A stretch of DNA of 23,006 nucleotides from Candidatus Dadabacteria bacterium RIFCSPHIGHO2_12_FULL_53_21 (GTDB lineage Bacteria; Desulfobacterota_D; UBA1144; Nemesobacterales; UBA2774): NCBI GenBank assembly GCA_001775255.1, contig MFCJ01000006.1, forward strand, positions 244-23,249, in the 5' to 3' direction. Below, piece after piece: positions 6,894 through 14,329 of this stretch; the stretch's first letter is position 1; every line of letters begins with the position of its first letter. Under the pieces are notes generated by a model. That model saw only the letters and a list, made by a program, of their open reading frames with translations. It had not been told where the DNA came from and ran no database searches. The position numbers were made by a program, and so were the translations under genes.

Positions 6894-7949
6894 TTAATTC
6901 AAATCATACCATTTGTCCGTAAAGCTCTTATCGGGCTTTTTCACTTTTTTACATTTTTCTTCACCGACAAGTTTATCTCCCTCATCATTGATTATCTGTA
7001 TCTGCGGACCATTCGAGTGATATATTACCGCTTCGGGACTCGAGTTGGGGCAGGTTTTGAGCGTCGTCACAGATGTGGGCTGATTTTCCTGAGTCCCGTC
7101 CCATTCGAACATCTCGAAGATGCCATCACTACCCAAGGGGCCACCAATAATAAAATACGTTTTTTGCTCAGTTGAATAAATCATATCCCTGATCCCAAGA
7201 CCACCAAGCTCTAGGAAGTAAGAATTACCGAATTTAGCAGGACCTTTTCCAGTAACCAAATCTGCCGGATTTGTCAGAGTTATTATTATTGCCTTACCAT
7301 TAATCAGCGGGTTACGAAGGCCTATGAGCAAACTCTTTCCGTCTCCAGTTTGCGCCAGGCCCTCAATATTTAATCCCGATTTTTCCGGAGCGAGGTCCGG
7401 TACTGCCTCCTCCTCCATTCGTGTGGCATTGTTTAGCAGATCAATTAACTTTTGCTTCTGAGTCCCGGTGAGGTTTGATTTTTTCCAAGATTCATTTTTC
7501 GTGACATCAGTTACCAACCCGTCGTAACTCTCAGTCAAGCTCAGCTCCGGCGGAGAAGCTGTTATATCTAGGTCCGTAGCAAAAAACTTATATCGATTAC
7601 CTGAAATTTCTCCATCTTTATTTCGTCCGTGTGATGATATCCAGTATATACGGTTACCGATACGAGCCGCCCCCTCGATATCAACTTCGTCTTTGGAGTC
7701 GCTTGTGAGGTTTTTCAGAACATCATCTTCAGCTCCAACTTGCGAAACAGAAGAATCATTGAATTTATATATTCTCAATACTTCCCCATCGTCCTCCGCA
7801 ACGATAAAATAATTTTCATCCAGCTTGACTGCCGCAGATCCGTCGCACATACCAGAATATGTATATGATTTACTTTGAGCGTATGAGAATTGAGAAGCTA
7901 CACCAACTAGTAAGAGCAAACAAATAATAAACATACCCCTATTAAACAT
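6894..7949 (-). CDS. Exported DUF3616 beta-propeller-like protein
   Basis: A 351-residue exported protein. The start is the ATG at 7947-7949, because AAGGAGG lies 5 nt upstream and a clean signal peptide follows (MFIICLLLLVGVASQFSYAQ). An in-frame ATG 75 bp further upstream (8024) would add an unlikely leader. The core matches the DUF3616 pattern: DGSAAVKLDENYFIVAEDD, then DIEGAARIGNRIYWISSHGR, then GLNIEGLAQTGDGKSLLIGL and GGLGIRDMIY. These repeated 'EG.A' blades indicate a propeller. No catalytic role is known for the family; some members sit with esterase or phytase-like proteins. The coding sequence is visibly richer in A+T than its neighbours, which hints at a different origin. It converges with the SYLF gene. 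Confidence 0.78.
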   Translation of the reverse strand: MFNRGMFIICLLLLVGVASQFSYAQSKSYTYSGMCDGSAAVKLDENYFIVAEDDGEVLRIYKFNDSSVSQVGAEDDVLKNLTSDSKDEVDIEGAARIGNRIYWISSHGRNKDGEISGNRYKFFATDLDITASPPELSLTESYDGLVTDVTKNESWKKSNLTGTQKQKLIDLLNNATRMEEEAVPDLAPEKSGLNIEGLAQTGDGKSLLIGLRNPLINGKAIIITLTNPADLVTGKGPAKFGNSYFLELGGLGIRDMIYSTEQKTYFIIGGPLGSDGIFEMFEWDGTQENQPTSVTTLKTCPNSSPEAVIYHSNGPQIQIINDEGDKLVGEEKCKKVKKPDKSFTDKWYDLN

Positions 7950-7995
7950 ATTCCCCTCCTTAGAACATGAGTTTATATAAATGATTACATGTTTC

Positions 7996-8024
7996 ATGAT
8001 ATTCGATATATAATTAAAAAGCAA
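7996..8024 (-). promoter_or_regulatory. Possible promoter of the DUF3616 gene
   Basis: Read on the minus strand: TTGCTT (8019-8024), a 17-bp A+T-rich spacer, then TATCAT (7996-8001). The -10 box matches five of six positions; the -35 matches only its first three. The leader to the ATG at 7949 would be about 40 nt. The rest of the 281-bp gap up to 8230 holds no recognisable gene. Confidence 0.4.
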
Positions 8025-8230
8025 GTCTATAAAAGCTATTGGCTGTGTTTTTTGTTTCGTGAGGCAATTAATAAATAATTTGAGGGTGTTAGATGTTTAC
8101 TCCACGCCCTTACAAAACAAGGTGTGATGTAAATCGACTAGTCTCGGATTAGAGCGGCCAGACCGCATTATTGACGAATCTCTTCACGAGAATAAGCAGA
8201 ACATCAATTACGAATGGTTAAACCGGGCTT

Positions 8231-8434
8231 CTATTCGAAAAAGCATGTCCCTTCTCCGTCCTCTTCCTCAAAGGTATACTGGCAATAGCAGACCCCGATC
8301 TCCCCGCAGTCAAAGGAAGTGTTGCATTTCTTCCCCTGATTGCAGTCGTCGCACTTAACGGGTTGAGCGCTCAAGTAAATACCCGCGGCTGCAAGTACTA
8401 CGATGAGCGACAGAGCGACAAATAGATATCTCAT
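8231..8434 (-). CDS. Small Cys-rich exported protein
   Basis: A 67-residue product with an N-terminal hydrophobic signal or anchor (YLFVALSLIVVLAAAGIYL) and a compact Cys-rich tail with seven Cys: C-D-D-C, K-K-C, F-D-C, V-C-Y-C and T-C. The spacing resembles disulfide-knotted or EGF-like modules; no family is recognised. The start at 8434 is preferred because a G-rich site lies about 8 nt before it; an in-frame ATG at 8452 would add six residues. It begins 38 bp after the large Cys-rich gene ends, on the same strand. The two likely form one transcript and may be functionally linked. Confidence 0.65.
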   Translation of the reverse strand: MRYLFVALSLIVVLAAAGIYLSAQPVKCDDCNQGKKCNTSFDCGEIGVCYCQYTFEEEDGEGTCFFE

Positions 8435-8472
8435 ATTATATATCCCCCCCATTCATCCGGGCATAATGCCGG

Positions 8473-9699
8473 TCAACGACGCTTCCTTCTCCTTAACATT
8501 ATGGTAAACGCCAGGGCCGGCAGAATCAGCAGTACGTGAAAGCCTCCGTCTCCCCCGCCCTGAGAAGCGAGAGCGCAGCCGGAGCCTCCGTTGTGCTTCT
8601 CCTCCCCGCATAGGGTGCCGTTTGTGTCGCACTGGGGCGTTATACCCTTCTCCCTCTGTCTTTCATTGAGACCGAATACAGTTTGCTCGGTTTTGTTGTT
8701 CGCTTCGCAGCCGCAAATCTGGCTCGCGCAGCAACTGCACCCGACCTCGGATTCGAGCTTTACGATCTCTGAAATCTCGCAGCCCTGAAGCCCCGAGCAC
8801 GCTTCCCCTACGAGATTTCTGTCGTTACAGCGCGACGTGCATAGTGTAGCGTCGCATGTGTATCCGGATTGAACGTCGTTAGAGGTAATACAACTGCTAT
8901 ATTCATCACATACCTCGCCGCAGTCCACGTCCGGCGGCGGCGGCGGAACATCCGCTGTAATCAGAGGACAGCCTCCGAGCGATTCCGGCGCATCAGGAAT
9001 ACAGCCTCCCGGCGGGGGCGCGGGGGTAGTGCCCGTTAGATTAGGGTTATAAGCGGCTGACCAAACGTGATCGTCCTCCAGCAGGCAAGCCTGATTGTCG
9101 AGCCCCACCTGATAGGGGCCGTCGTAGGTCGGGCACGAGCATTCAACGATCCCCTCTTCTCCGGTCCTGAGACAGGGAGCCGTCATGCATCCCGCATAGA
9201 GGGACTGCGCGCAGTTCGTCTCACCTATGCCCTCTTCGGGTACGCAATCGAAACTGAACACGGATATAGCGTCAGATCCGGGAATAAAGTTTCCGCCGTT
9301 TATCGATGCGCAGACGGGTGCCGAGTTCGTAGCCTGACATCCGCTTCCGTCGGCGCCGCAGGCATCCACCGTTTCAAGATATTCGTTCAGATCGAGTATC
9401 GCGTTTATATCGACGAAATATTTCCCGTACGCGATTTCGAAGCATTTGCAATTTGCGAACGTACCGTCTCCGGTAAGCACACATGATTCGGGATCGGGGC
9501 CGGAATAATAACAAAGAGCGAACGGCCCGCCCTGGCACGGCAAAAAGTTAGTCGGTTCGAGCAGTATGTCGGCGTATGCAGGGCCGAAATCGGTAGTCAT
9601 CAAATCGTTCGGCACAAAACTAAATCCCGCATATGATCGCGGAATAAAGAAAAACTGGGCGGCAAACAGAAGCAATACAGCAGCACGCAAAAAGTTCAT
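8473..9699 (-). CDS. Large Cys-rich exported protein with C-terminal sorting-like tail
   Basis: A 408-residue exported protein with about 33 Cys. After a signal peptide (AAVLLLFAAQFFFIPRSYAG) come several Cys-rich blocks with motifs such as NCKCF, ECSCP, CDEYSSC and GCSCCASQICGC, separated by Pro-rich linkers (TPAPPPGG, DVPPPPPDVD). The C-terminus reads GSGCALASQGGGDGG, then a hydrophobic helix (FHVLLILPALAFTIML), then RRRKRR. This Cys-small residue motif plus helix plus Arg cluster resembles the MYXO-CTERM and JDVT-CTERM families of surface-sorting signals, whose processing proteases are intramembrane enzymes encoded elsewhere. The start is the second ATG (9697-9699), 9 nt after AAGGAG; the ATG at 9708 abuts the AAGGAG. 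Function unknown; surface adhesin-like or metal/disulfide-rich shell protein are possibilities. Confidence 0.72.
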   Translation of the reverse strand: MNFLRAAVLLLFAAQFFFIPRSYAGFSFVPNDLMTTDFGPAYADILLEPTNFLPCQGGPFALCYYSGPDPESCVLTGDGTFANCKCFEIAYGKYFVDINAILDLNEYLETVDACGADGSGCQATNSAPVCASINGGNFIPGSDAISVFSFDCVPEEGIGETNCAQSLYAGCMTAPCLRTGEEGIVECSCPTYDGPYQVGLDNQACLLEDDHVWSAAYNPNLTGTTPAPPPGGCIPDAPESLGGCPLITADVPPPPPDVDCGEVCDEYSSCITSNDVQSGYTCDATLCTSRCNDRNLVGEACSGLQGCEISEIVKLESEVGCSCCASQICGCEANNKTEQTVFGLNERQREKGITPQCDTNGTLCGEEKHNGGSGCALASQGGGDGGFHVLLILPALAFTIMLRRRKRR

Positions 9700-9796
9700 A
9701 TCGCGCATCTCCTTATGGCATTGAATTATCGAAATTAACCAATTGCCGTCCGTCTCGACCGCGGATTACATCCGGCACTGATTAAACATTTTCCAA

Positions 9797-9825
9797 ATTA
9801 TTGGTCTCTTTCAATTTTATGTCAA
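9797..9825 (-). promoter_or_regulatory. Sigma70-type promoter of the Cys-rich operon
   Basis: On the minus strand TTGACA (9820-9825) is followed after 17 bp by AATAAT (9797-9802), five of six matches. The predicted leader to the ATG at 9699 is about 90 nt. Confidence 0.62.
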
Positions 9826-9945
9826 TACAGTCGAGTCAATGGATTCATGGCATACACCGTATCCGGGGGTTTAAGTCACTCCGTTGAATAGAAAATTCGT
9901 AACACCAGGATAGTCGGTCTCCCGTCCGGACCGAACGCCCGTATG

Positions 9946-9973
9946 TTGAAATCAGCGAACGAATTATGATAAT
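9946..9973 (+). promoter_or_regulatory. Possible promoter of the DUF2092 gene
   Basis: TTGAAA (9946-9951), 16-bp spacer, GATAAT (9968-9973). Each box matches the consensus at five of six positions. The leader to the ATG at 10052 would be about 70 nt and ends with a strong AAGGAGGGG ribosome site. Confidence 0.45.
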
Positions 9974-10051
9974 GTATAAACTCCTATTCGATACCCGGAG
10001 GCTTTACAAAGATAAAATACGGGCTTACCATAAAGAAAAAGGAGGGGTATT

Positions 10052-10888
10052 ATGATCAGAACTGCACAATTTTTACTAAAGAAGCTGAGTCCAATCTCAT
10101 TCTCTATATTCATCATCGTGTTGCTCGCAAGCCACGGCTCATTATTCCCGCAGGATAGCGCCTTTGCCCAGGATGTAAATCCCAATATAGACCCCAAGGC
10201 GGCGGGCATTCTCCAGGACATGAGCTATTACATGGGCAGTCAATACGAGTATACATACAAGGCGGATATGATGTTCGACGACGTGCTTGAATCCAAGCAG
10301 AAGATTCAATACAATGCGGAAGAAACGGTATACCTCAAGAAGCCGGACAAATTCTATGCAGGCTATGTAAGCGACCTCGGGGGATATAAGCTCTGGTACG
10401 ACGCGGGACAGGCAACGCTCCTCGAAGTGCCGCTCAACGACTTTTCACTCGCAACGCTCCCATCTTCCGTAGACCAGGCCCTGAACAAGCTGAAAGAGGA
10501 ATATCAGTTTACCCCTGCTTTGAGCGAGTTCCTTTTTATAGACACGTACAAAGTCATGACGGCCAACATAATTTCAGGGGCATATTTCGGTATCAGCAAG
10601 GTGATGGGCGCGAACTGCCACCATCTGGTATTCGTCGAGAAGGACATAGACTGGCAGATATGGATCGAAGAAGGTAAACGCCCGGTCCCGAGAAAGCTCG
10701 TGATCACATATAAAAACATGGCGGAATCACCCCAGTTCATCGCATTAATAAAAGACTGGGTCTTCGGCAAGCCGATCACGAACTTCGCGTTCAAACCCGA
10801 AATACCCAACGTAAACAGCCGCGTCGAATTCGATCAGATTACAGGAAACCAGAAGTATAAGATCGGAAGTATAAGAGCGTTTAAGTAA
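10052..10888 (+). CDS. Exported DUF2092 protein (LolA/LolB-like fold)
   Basis: A 278-residue protein with a long signal peptide (hydrophobic ISFSIFIIVLLASHGSLF, cleavage near F-A-Q). The mature part follows the DUF2092 pattern: NIDPKAAGILQDMSYYMGS at the start, YEYTYKADMMFDDVLESKQK, VYLKKPDKFYAGY, a Tyr-Asp pair in KLWYDAGQATLL, a single Cys in GANCHHLVFVEKDIDWQIWI, and KLVITYKNMAESPQF. The fold is an outer-membrane lipoprotein-carrier-like half barrel; family members are periplasmic with unknown cargo. A very strong ribosome site (AAGGAGGGG) precedes the ATG. A clear terminator hairpin follows the stop at 10908-10940, so it is probably a single-gene unit. Confidence 0.85.
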   Translation: MIRTAQFLLKKLSPISFSIFIIVLLASHGSLFPQDSAFAQDVNPNIDPKAAGILQDMSYYMGSQYEYTYKADMMFDDVLESKQKIQYNAEETVYLKKPDKFYAGYVSDLGGYKLWYDAGQATLLEVPLNDFSLATLPSSVDQALNKLKEEYQFTPALSEFLFIDTYKVMTANIISGAYFGISKVMGANCHHLVFVEKDIDWQIWIEEGKRPVPRKLVITYKNMAESPQFIALIKDWVFGKPITNFAFKPEIPNVNSRVEFDQITGNQKYKIGSIRAFK

Positions 10889-10907
10889 GGGTTGAGACTA
10901 AAGGAGT

Positions 10908-10940
10908 AGTGAGCCGGAGTACCCGGCTCACTATTTTTTT
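10908..10940 (+). terminator. Rho-independent terminator after the DUF2092 gene
   Basis: A perfect 10-bp stem (AGTGAGCCGG at 10908-10917 and CCGGCTCACT at 10923-10932) with a 5-nt loop is followed by a T-run (10934-10940). On the opposite strand the hairpin lies just after the cold shock gene but lacks a T-run on its far side. It terminates mainly the plus-strand unit. Confidence 0.88.
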
Positions 10941-10944
10941 ACCG

Positions 10945-11154
10945 TTAAGCCAGTACTACGTTCTGAGCCTGGGGACCTTTCTGTCCCTTTACAACGGTGA
11001 ACTCTACGCGCTGACCTTCTTCCAGAGTGCGGAAACCGGTCGCCTTTATTTCACTATAGTGAACGAAAACGTCATCGCCGTTCTCGACCTCAATGAAACC
11101 GAAACCTTTTGTAGAATTGAACCACTTTACAGTGCCAATTTTACGTTCTGCCAT
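10945..11154 (-). CDS. Cold shock protein (CspA family)
   Basis: A 69-residue single cold-shock domain that binds single-stranded RNA and DNA and acts as an RNA chaperone. RNP1 is present as KGFGFIEV and RNP2 as VFVHYSEI; the N-terminus (GTVKWFNSTKGFGFI) is the family hallmark. It has the usual Csp length. AGGAGG lies 10 nt before the ATG. The leader from the predicted promoter is about 57 nt, shorter than the long regulatory leaders of E. coli cspA. It could be a constitutive or a cold-induced member; sequence does not decide. Confidence 0.97.
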   Translation of the reverse strand: MAERKIGTVKWFNSTKGFGFIEVENGDDVFVHYSEIKATGFRTLEEGQRVEFTVVKGQKGPQAQNVVLA

Positions 11155-11218
11155 TAGGGTACTACCTCCTGTTTTAAATTGGGTTATGCAAGTGGTTCAA
11201 AATCGTTTTCAGATGGTA

Positions 11219-11246
11219 ATCTTACATTTGACAAGAACTACTGCAA
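11219..11246 (-). promoter_or_regulatory. Possible promoter of the cold shock gene
   Basis: On the minus strand TTGCAG (11241-11246), 16 bp, TAAGAT (11219-11224). Just upstream on this strand, two AGTTAA hexamers 11 bp apart (plus-strand TTAACT at 11249 and 11260) recall the repeat array before the SYLF gene, in inverted orientation. Confidence 0.35.
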
Positions 11247-11367
11247 CCTTAACTGTATTTTAACTTATTTAAATCTCGCCGTCAACCTTTAATAAATATC
11301 GACATTATGCGGACCGGAACACGCCTTATCCCGTTCCGTAGCAAGTATGTTTGAGGGTTGCGTTTCT

Positions 11368-11850
11368 TCAGATGGTCGGGATGCGCTCCCCGCTGTCGTA
11401 AACCGTGATCGGACCGTCCTGGGAGACGGTAATTGCGAGACAATGGGCCTCGGCGCTCATCTTGGACGCGCTCGAGTGCCTGGCTCCCTTGCCGATGCCT
11501 ATTTCGGCCTGGGTGTCGGCGCTCGGACGGAGGAGCACCATGCAGCCCCTGAACTTGCCTTCTGCAGCATCGATGATCGTCGCCCCGTCCTGTTTTGCAT
11601 AATTTATGATCTCATTATCCGTGAGCCTGCCTATGTCCGTATTGGATATCGTGGCATAGGGGCTTATCTCGGGAGGGTCCGATTTTTTTAGTATACTATC
11701 GGACTCCCCTAAGACGAAAATGGCCCCCAGGTTCCTCTCCGACATAAGAAACGCGCAGCGGAAGATACGTCTCAGGAGCTGGACGTCGTACTTTTTTTTC
11801 AGAGCGAGCCTGTCCACGGTCTCATCGATGTGCGGGAGGTTCTCGGCCAT
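11368..11850 (-). CDS. Stand-alone diadenylate cyclase (DAC/DisA_N) domain protein
   Basis: A 160-residue soluble protein consisting of little more than a DAC domain, which condenses two ATP to c-di-AMP. The DGA motif is present (KQDGATIIDAAEG, residues 87-99). The second ATP-binding motif is GARHSSA (122-128), where DisA and CdaA usually show a G-T-R-H-R-A-A form, so Arg is replaced by Ser at the third position of the RHR triad. The C-terminal strand ITVSQDGPITVYDSG is typical. It has no membrane helices (unlike CdaA) and no DNA-binding linker or HhH domain (unlike DisA). The N-terminal 40 residues are helical and may mediate oligomerisation. The ribosome site is weak (GGGAAC). Catalytic activity is likely but not certain, given the altered motif. 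Confidence 0.85.
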   Translation of the reverse strand: MAENLPHIDETVDRLALKKKYDVQLLRRIFRCAFLMSERNLGAIFVLGESDSILKKSDPPEISPYATISNTDIGRLTDNEIINYAKQDGATIIDAAEGKFRGCMVLLRPSADTQAEIGIGKGARHSSASKMSAEAHCLAITVSQDGPITVYDSGERIPTI

Positions 11851-12128
11851 CCAGTTCCCGTTCGAATACCGAGCGACCCTAGAATTTCTTTACGTTACTT
11901 AGTACAAAATATACCGCTGAATCGAATCCGCGGCTCTGCTAGGAGCAAATAAGAAGGATCCGGTATTTATCATTAAAACTATTTCCCCCGGATTATTACG
12001 AAAATCAGGCATCAACTCGAATCTTTCTTCAGTTTGGGTAATCTTTAAATGTTTTCAATTGTTTGAAACGGGGATGAAAAGACCTCATATCCCGCTTCCG
12101 GCAAATCTTATTACGAGAGAGATCGGTC

Positions 12129-13292
12129 ATGACGAAAAGGCTTCTGCCAGTGCTCATTTATCTGCTGATCGTTACAAGCGGCTGCGCCGCCAAGACCGCC
12201 GTTCAAAACAGCCCGCCGGCAGAGGAGCAATTCACATTCAGCTGGGCATACTCCGAGAACGACTCCATGAAGCCCAGAGGTGGCGTGACCACGGGTGCCC
12301 CTGTAACCCTGGACAAATCCCCCAATCCCGGCTTGATCGCTATTCAGGAACCGGGAATTACGAAGTTTGAGCGTGACAGGCGCGCTATCCTTTCTATGGC
12401 CGGAATATACAGGGTCACTTTTAACTTCATCGAGACGATACCGCTTCGTACCGGATACAAAGTTGACCGTCCCTATCAGTCCTGGGCGACGGAATACATA
12501 AAGGTTATCGAGGACAAGGGGAACTTTATAAGCCTCCAGCATATCCTCGTCATGTATTTCCTCGACGGGAACGGGAATGTAGAGGGCCCGGCGGTCACCA
12601 AACACTGGCGTCAGGACTGGACTTACGAGGACGTTGAGATACTCGAATATCGAGGCAGTAATACATGGCAGAACGTTCGGGTCCCCGGTAGCGAGGCCGC
12701 GGGAAAGTGGTCCCAGGCCGTGTATCAGGTAGACGACACGCCCAGATACGAGGCGCTCGGGGAGTGGGTATATGACGGTAATTATGTGACATGGACGAGC
12801 CCCGTCACATGGCGACCCCTTCCGAGGCGGGAATTCAGCGTCAGGGACGATTATAACGTGCTCTCGGGCGTGAACCGCATCACGATCACTCCGGGCGGGT
12901 GGGTACACGAGCAGGACAACCTCAAAATGATCGTGGATGAGAAAGGTAAGGAGCTCGGGAGCGACCCCTACCTCGCAAAGGAGATCGGACTCGACAGGTA
13001 CGAAAGGCTATCGGACTTTAACGACACCGCGGCTAAGGAATACTGGGAGCGGACGGCTCCATTTTGGGCGGACGTAAGAGAGGCGTGGGAAAACGCCATT
13101 ACAGCGAACCCGACCCTCAGATTGAGTAATACGTATCAGGACAGAAAGCTCTACGAGTACCTCTTCGACTACTCGGACAGACTGGCCGAAGGCGGCGAGT
13201 ACGACGGTAAAGAGGGAAAGGAATACGTAACGGCGATCATTAACGGCTATATTGTCGAACCCGGCAATGCGCCTGGCAAAACCGTCTATTGA
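12129..13292 (+). CDS. DUF6607 family lipoprotein
   Basis: A 387-residue lipoprotein with lipobox T-S-G-C (Cys19). The body matches the DUF6607 pattern: RAILSMAGIYRVTFNFIET, GYKVDRPYQSWATEYIKVI, ISLQHILVMYFL, VTKHWRQDWTYEDVEILEY, KWSQAVYQVDDTPRYEALG, PLPRREFSVRDDYNVLSG and GWVHEQDNLKMI. The family is found in many Proteobacteria and Bacteroidetes; no role is established. The strings of Trp, Tyr and charged residues suggest a large beta-sheet sandwich that binds a ligand. GAGAGAG lies 7 nt before the ATG. The 278-bp gap upstream contains a small palindrome (TTTCAA-4-TTGAAA, 12053-12068) that could be an operator. Confidence 0.82.
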   Translation: MTKRLLPVLIYLLIVTSGCAAKTAVQNSPPAEEQFTFSWAYSENDSMKPRGGVTTGAPVTLDKSPNPGLIAIQEPGITKFERDRRAILSMAGIYRVTFNFIETIPLRTGYKVDRPYQSWATEYIKVIEDKGNFISLQHILVMYFLDGNGNVEGPAVTKHWRQDWTYEDVEILEYRGSNTWQNVRVPGSEAAGKWSQAVYQVDDTPRYEALGEWVYDGNYVTWTSPVTWRPLPRREFSVRDDYNVLSGVNRITITPGGWVHEQDNLKMIVDEKGKELGSDPYLAKEIGLDRYERLSDFNDTAAKEYWERTAPFWADVREAWENAITANPTLRLSNTYQDRKLYEYLFDYSDRLAEGGEYDGKEGKEYVTAIINGYIVEPGNAPGKTVY

Positions 13293-13394
13293 GCATATCG
13301 GAAACAGGGTTTCGAATACCGTTAATTTATCTCAGGGAACCTATTGACATTATCCGTTGACTTGAGGTATTTAAAGGATATGCGGCGGATTTAT

Positions 13395-13430
13395 GAGACT
13401 ATGCCGTTAACAAATCCGGTCGAATAAAAC
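13395..13430 (+). repeat. Element sharing blocks with 14233-14273
   Basis: ACTATGCCGT, TTAAC and AAATCC occur here in order (13398-13417). The same ACTATGCCGT plus AAATCC recur at 14258-14273 without the 4-nt middle. GCCGTTAAC plus CCGG..TCG also recurs at 14234-14250. The copies flank the LOG-family gene. Confidence 0.4.
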
Positions 13431-13434
13431 GAAC

Positions 13435-14205
13435 TTGTTAAAAGACCTGAAAAGCTTCTTCTACAGAGAGAAAAGCCCGAAGCCCAAAACGGAGGAGATG
13501 CAGTTCATCGAAGGCCCTCACTCGAGGCTGAGGGAGCTCTGGTTCCTCTTCCGCGTAATGCGGGAGTTCCTGAGGGGTTTCAGGATACTCCATTTTGTGG
13601 GCCCGGCCGTCACCGTCTTCGGATCGGCGAGAACGAAGGAAGGGAACCCCAAGTACGAGCTCGCACGGAAGATGGGGTACGAGCTGGCGAACATGGGTTT
13701 CGCAGTGATGACCGGGGGCGGCCCGGGCATCATGGAAGCCGCCAACAGAGGGGCGAAGGAAGCAGGCGGTAAATCGATAGGCTGCAATATCAAGCTCCCG
13801 ATGGAGCAGAAACCGAACCCCTACCTCGACATAATGGTTACATTCAAATATTTTTTCGTCAGGAAACTGATGCTCCTTAAATACTCGTATGCGTTCGTGG
13901 TGCTCCCCGGCGGCGCCGGCACGATGGACGAGCTATTCGAAACGCTGACCCTGATCCAGACGAAGAAGATATACAACTTTCCGATAATCCTCCTGGGCAG
14001 GGATTACTTCAAGCCTCTCATGGATTTTCTCGATTTAATGGTCATAGAGCAAACGATCGACGAGAACGACCTCGGGTTTCTCGTGTTCACGGATTCGGTC
14101 GAGGAAGCCGTCTCCTACATACGGAAGAACATCGTCGACAAGTTCGGGATAAAATTGAAAAAGGTTCCGAAGCCTTCGAAAATACTGTTGGAAAAAGGGG
14201 TTTGA
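13435..14205 (+). CDS. LOG-family (TIGR00730) Rossmann-fold nucleotide 5'-monophosphate nucleosidase
   Basis: A 256-residue LOG-type protein. The nucleotide-binding motifs are GGGPGIMEAANRGA (94-107) and PGGAGTMDE (158-166), with FGSAR at 62-66. The family hydrolyses the N-glycosidic bond of (cytokinin) nucleoside monophosphates. Most bacterial members act as general purine or pyrimidine nucleotide nucleosidases rather than hormone makers. The N-terminal extension (residues 1-55, with FRVMREFLRGFRILHFVGPAVT) is shared with the longer Bacteroidetes and Deltaproteobacteria subgroup. The start is uncertain: TTG 13435 lacks a ribosome site, and ATG 13498 has a GGAGG placed too close. The extension's homology favours the longer form. 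Confidence 0.9.
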   Translation: MLKDLKSFFYREKSPKPKTEEMQFIEGPHSRLRELWFLFRVMREFLRGFRILHFVGPAVTVFGSARTKEGNPKYELARKMGYELANMGFAVMTGGGPGIMEAANRGAKEAGGKSIGCNIKLPMEQKPNPYLDIMVTFKYFFVRKLMLLKYSYAFVVLPGGAGTMDELFETLTLIQTKKIYNFPIILLGRDYFKPLMDFLDLMVIEQTIDENDLGFLVFTDSVEEAVSYIRKNIVDKFGIKLKKVPKPSKILLEKGV

Positions 14206-14232
14206 GACTCCCCCTGCCCTGCTCCACCGGCT

Positions 14233-14273
14233 CGCCGTTAACGACCGGATTCGTATAACTATGCCGTAAATCC
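14233..14273 (+). repeat. Second copy of the LOG-flanking element
   Basis: It holds GCCGTTAAC (14234-14242), a CCGG..TCG block, and ACTATGCCGTAAATCC (14258-14273), each matching parts of 13395-13430. The order of the blocks is shuffled relative to the first copy. Confidence 0.35.
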
Positions 14274-14329
14274 ATCCCCGCTGTCCCTTCGTCTAACTTG
14301 GCAACTTAAGAACCAGGGAGAGCCGAGTC

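Larger units (their letters stand above)
9700..10051. other. Divergent intergenic region with two promoters
   Basis: This 352-bp gene-free stretch separates the Cys-rich operon (minus) from the DUF2092 gene (plus). It holds one good sigma70-type promoter for each side. No RNA gene or repeat was recognised in the rest. Confidence 0.6.

Noticed and set aside
8090..8230. Possible transposase or integrase remnant between the DUF3616 and Cys-rich genes
   Set aside because: Short open stretches were translated but none resembled a known transposase, and no terminal repeats were seen.
11228..11256. Plus-strand TTGACA as a promoter
   Set aside because: No acceptable -10 box at 16-18 bp and no plus-strand gene follows.
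11405..11691. Plus-strand frames across the DAC gene
   Set aside because: Shadows of the minus-strand DAC gene, whose DGA and RH motifs are clear.
12111..12908. 265-codon open frame on the minus strand
   Set aside because: Antisense shadow of the DUF6607 gene.
13344..13373. TTGACA upstream of the LOG-family gene as a promoter
   Set aside because: The -10 region at 17-18 bp (GTATTT/TATTTA) is too poor to call.
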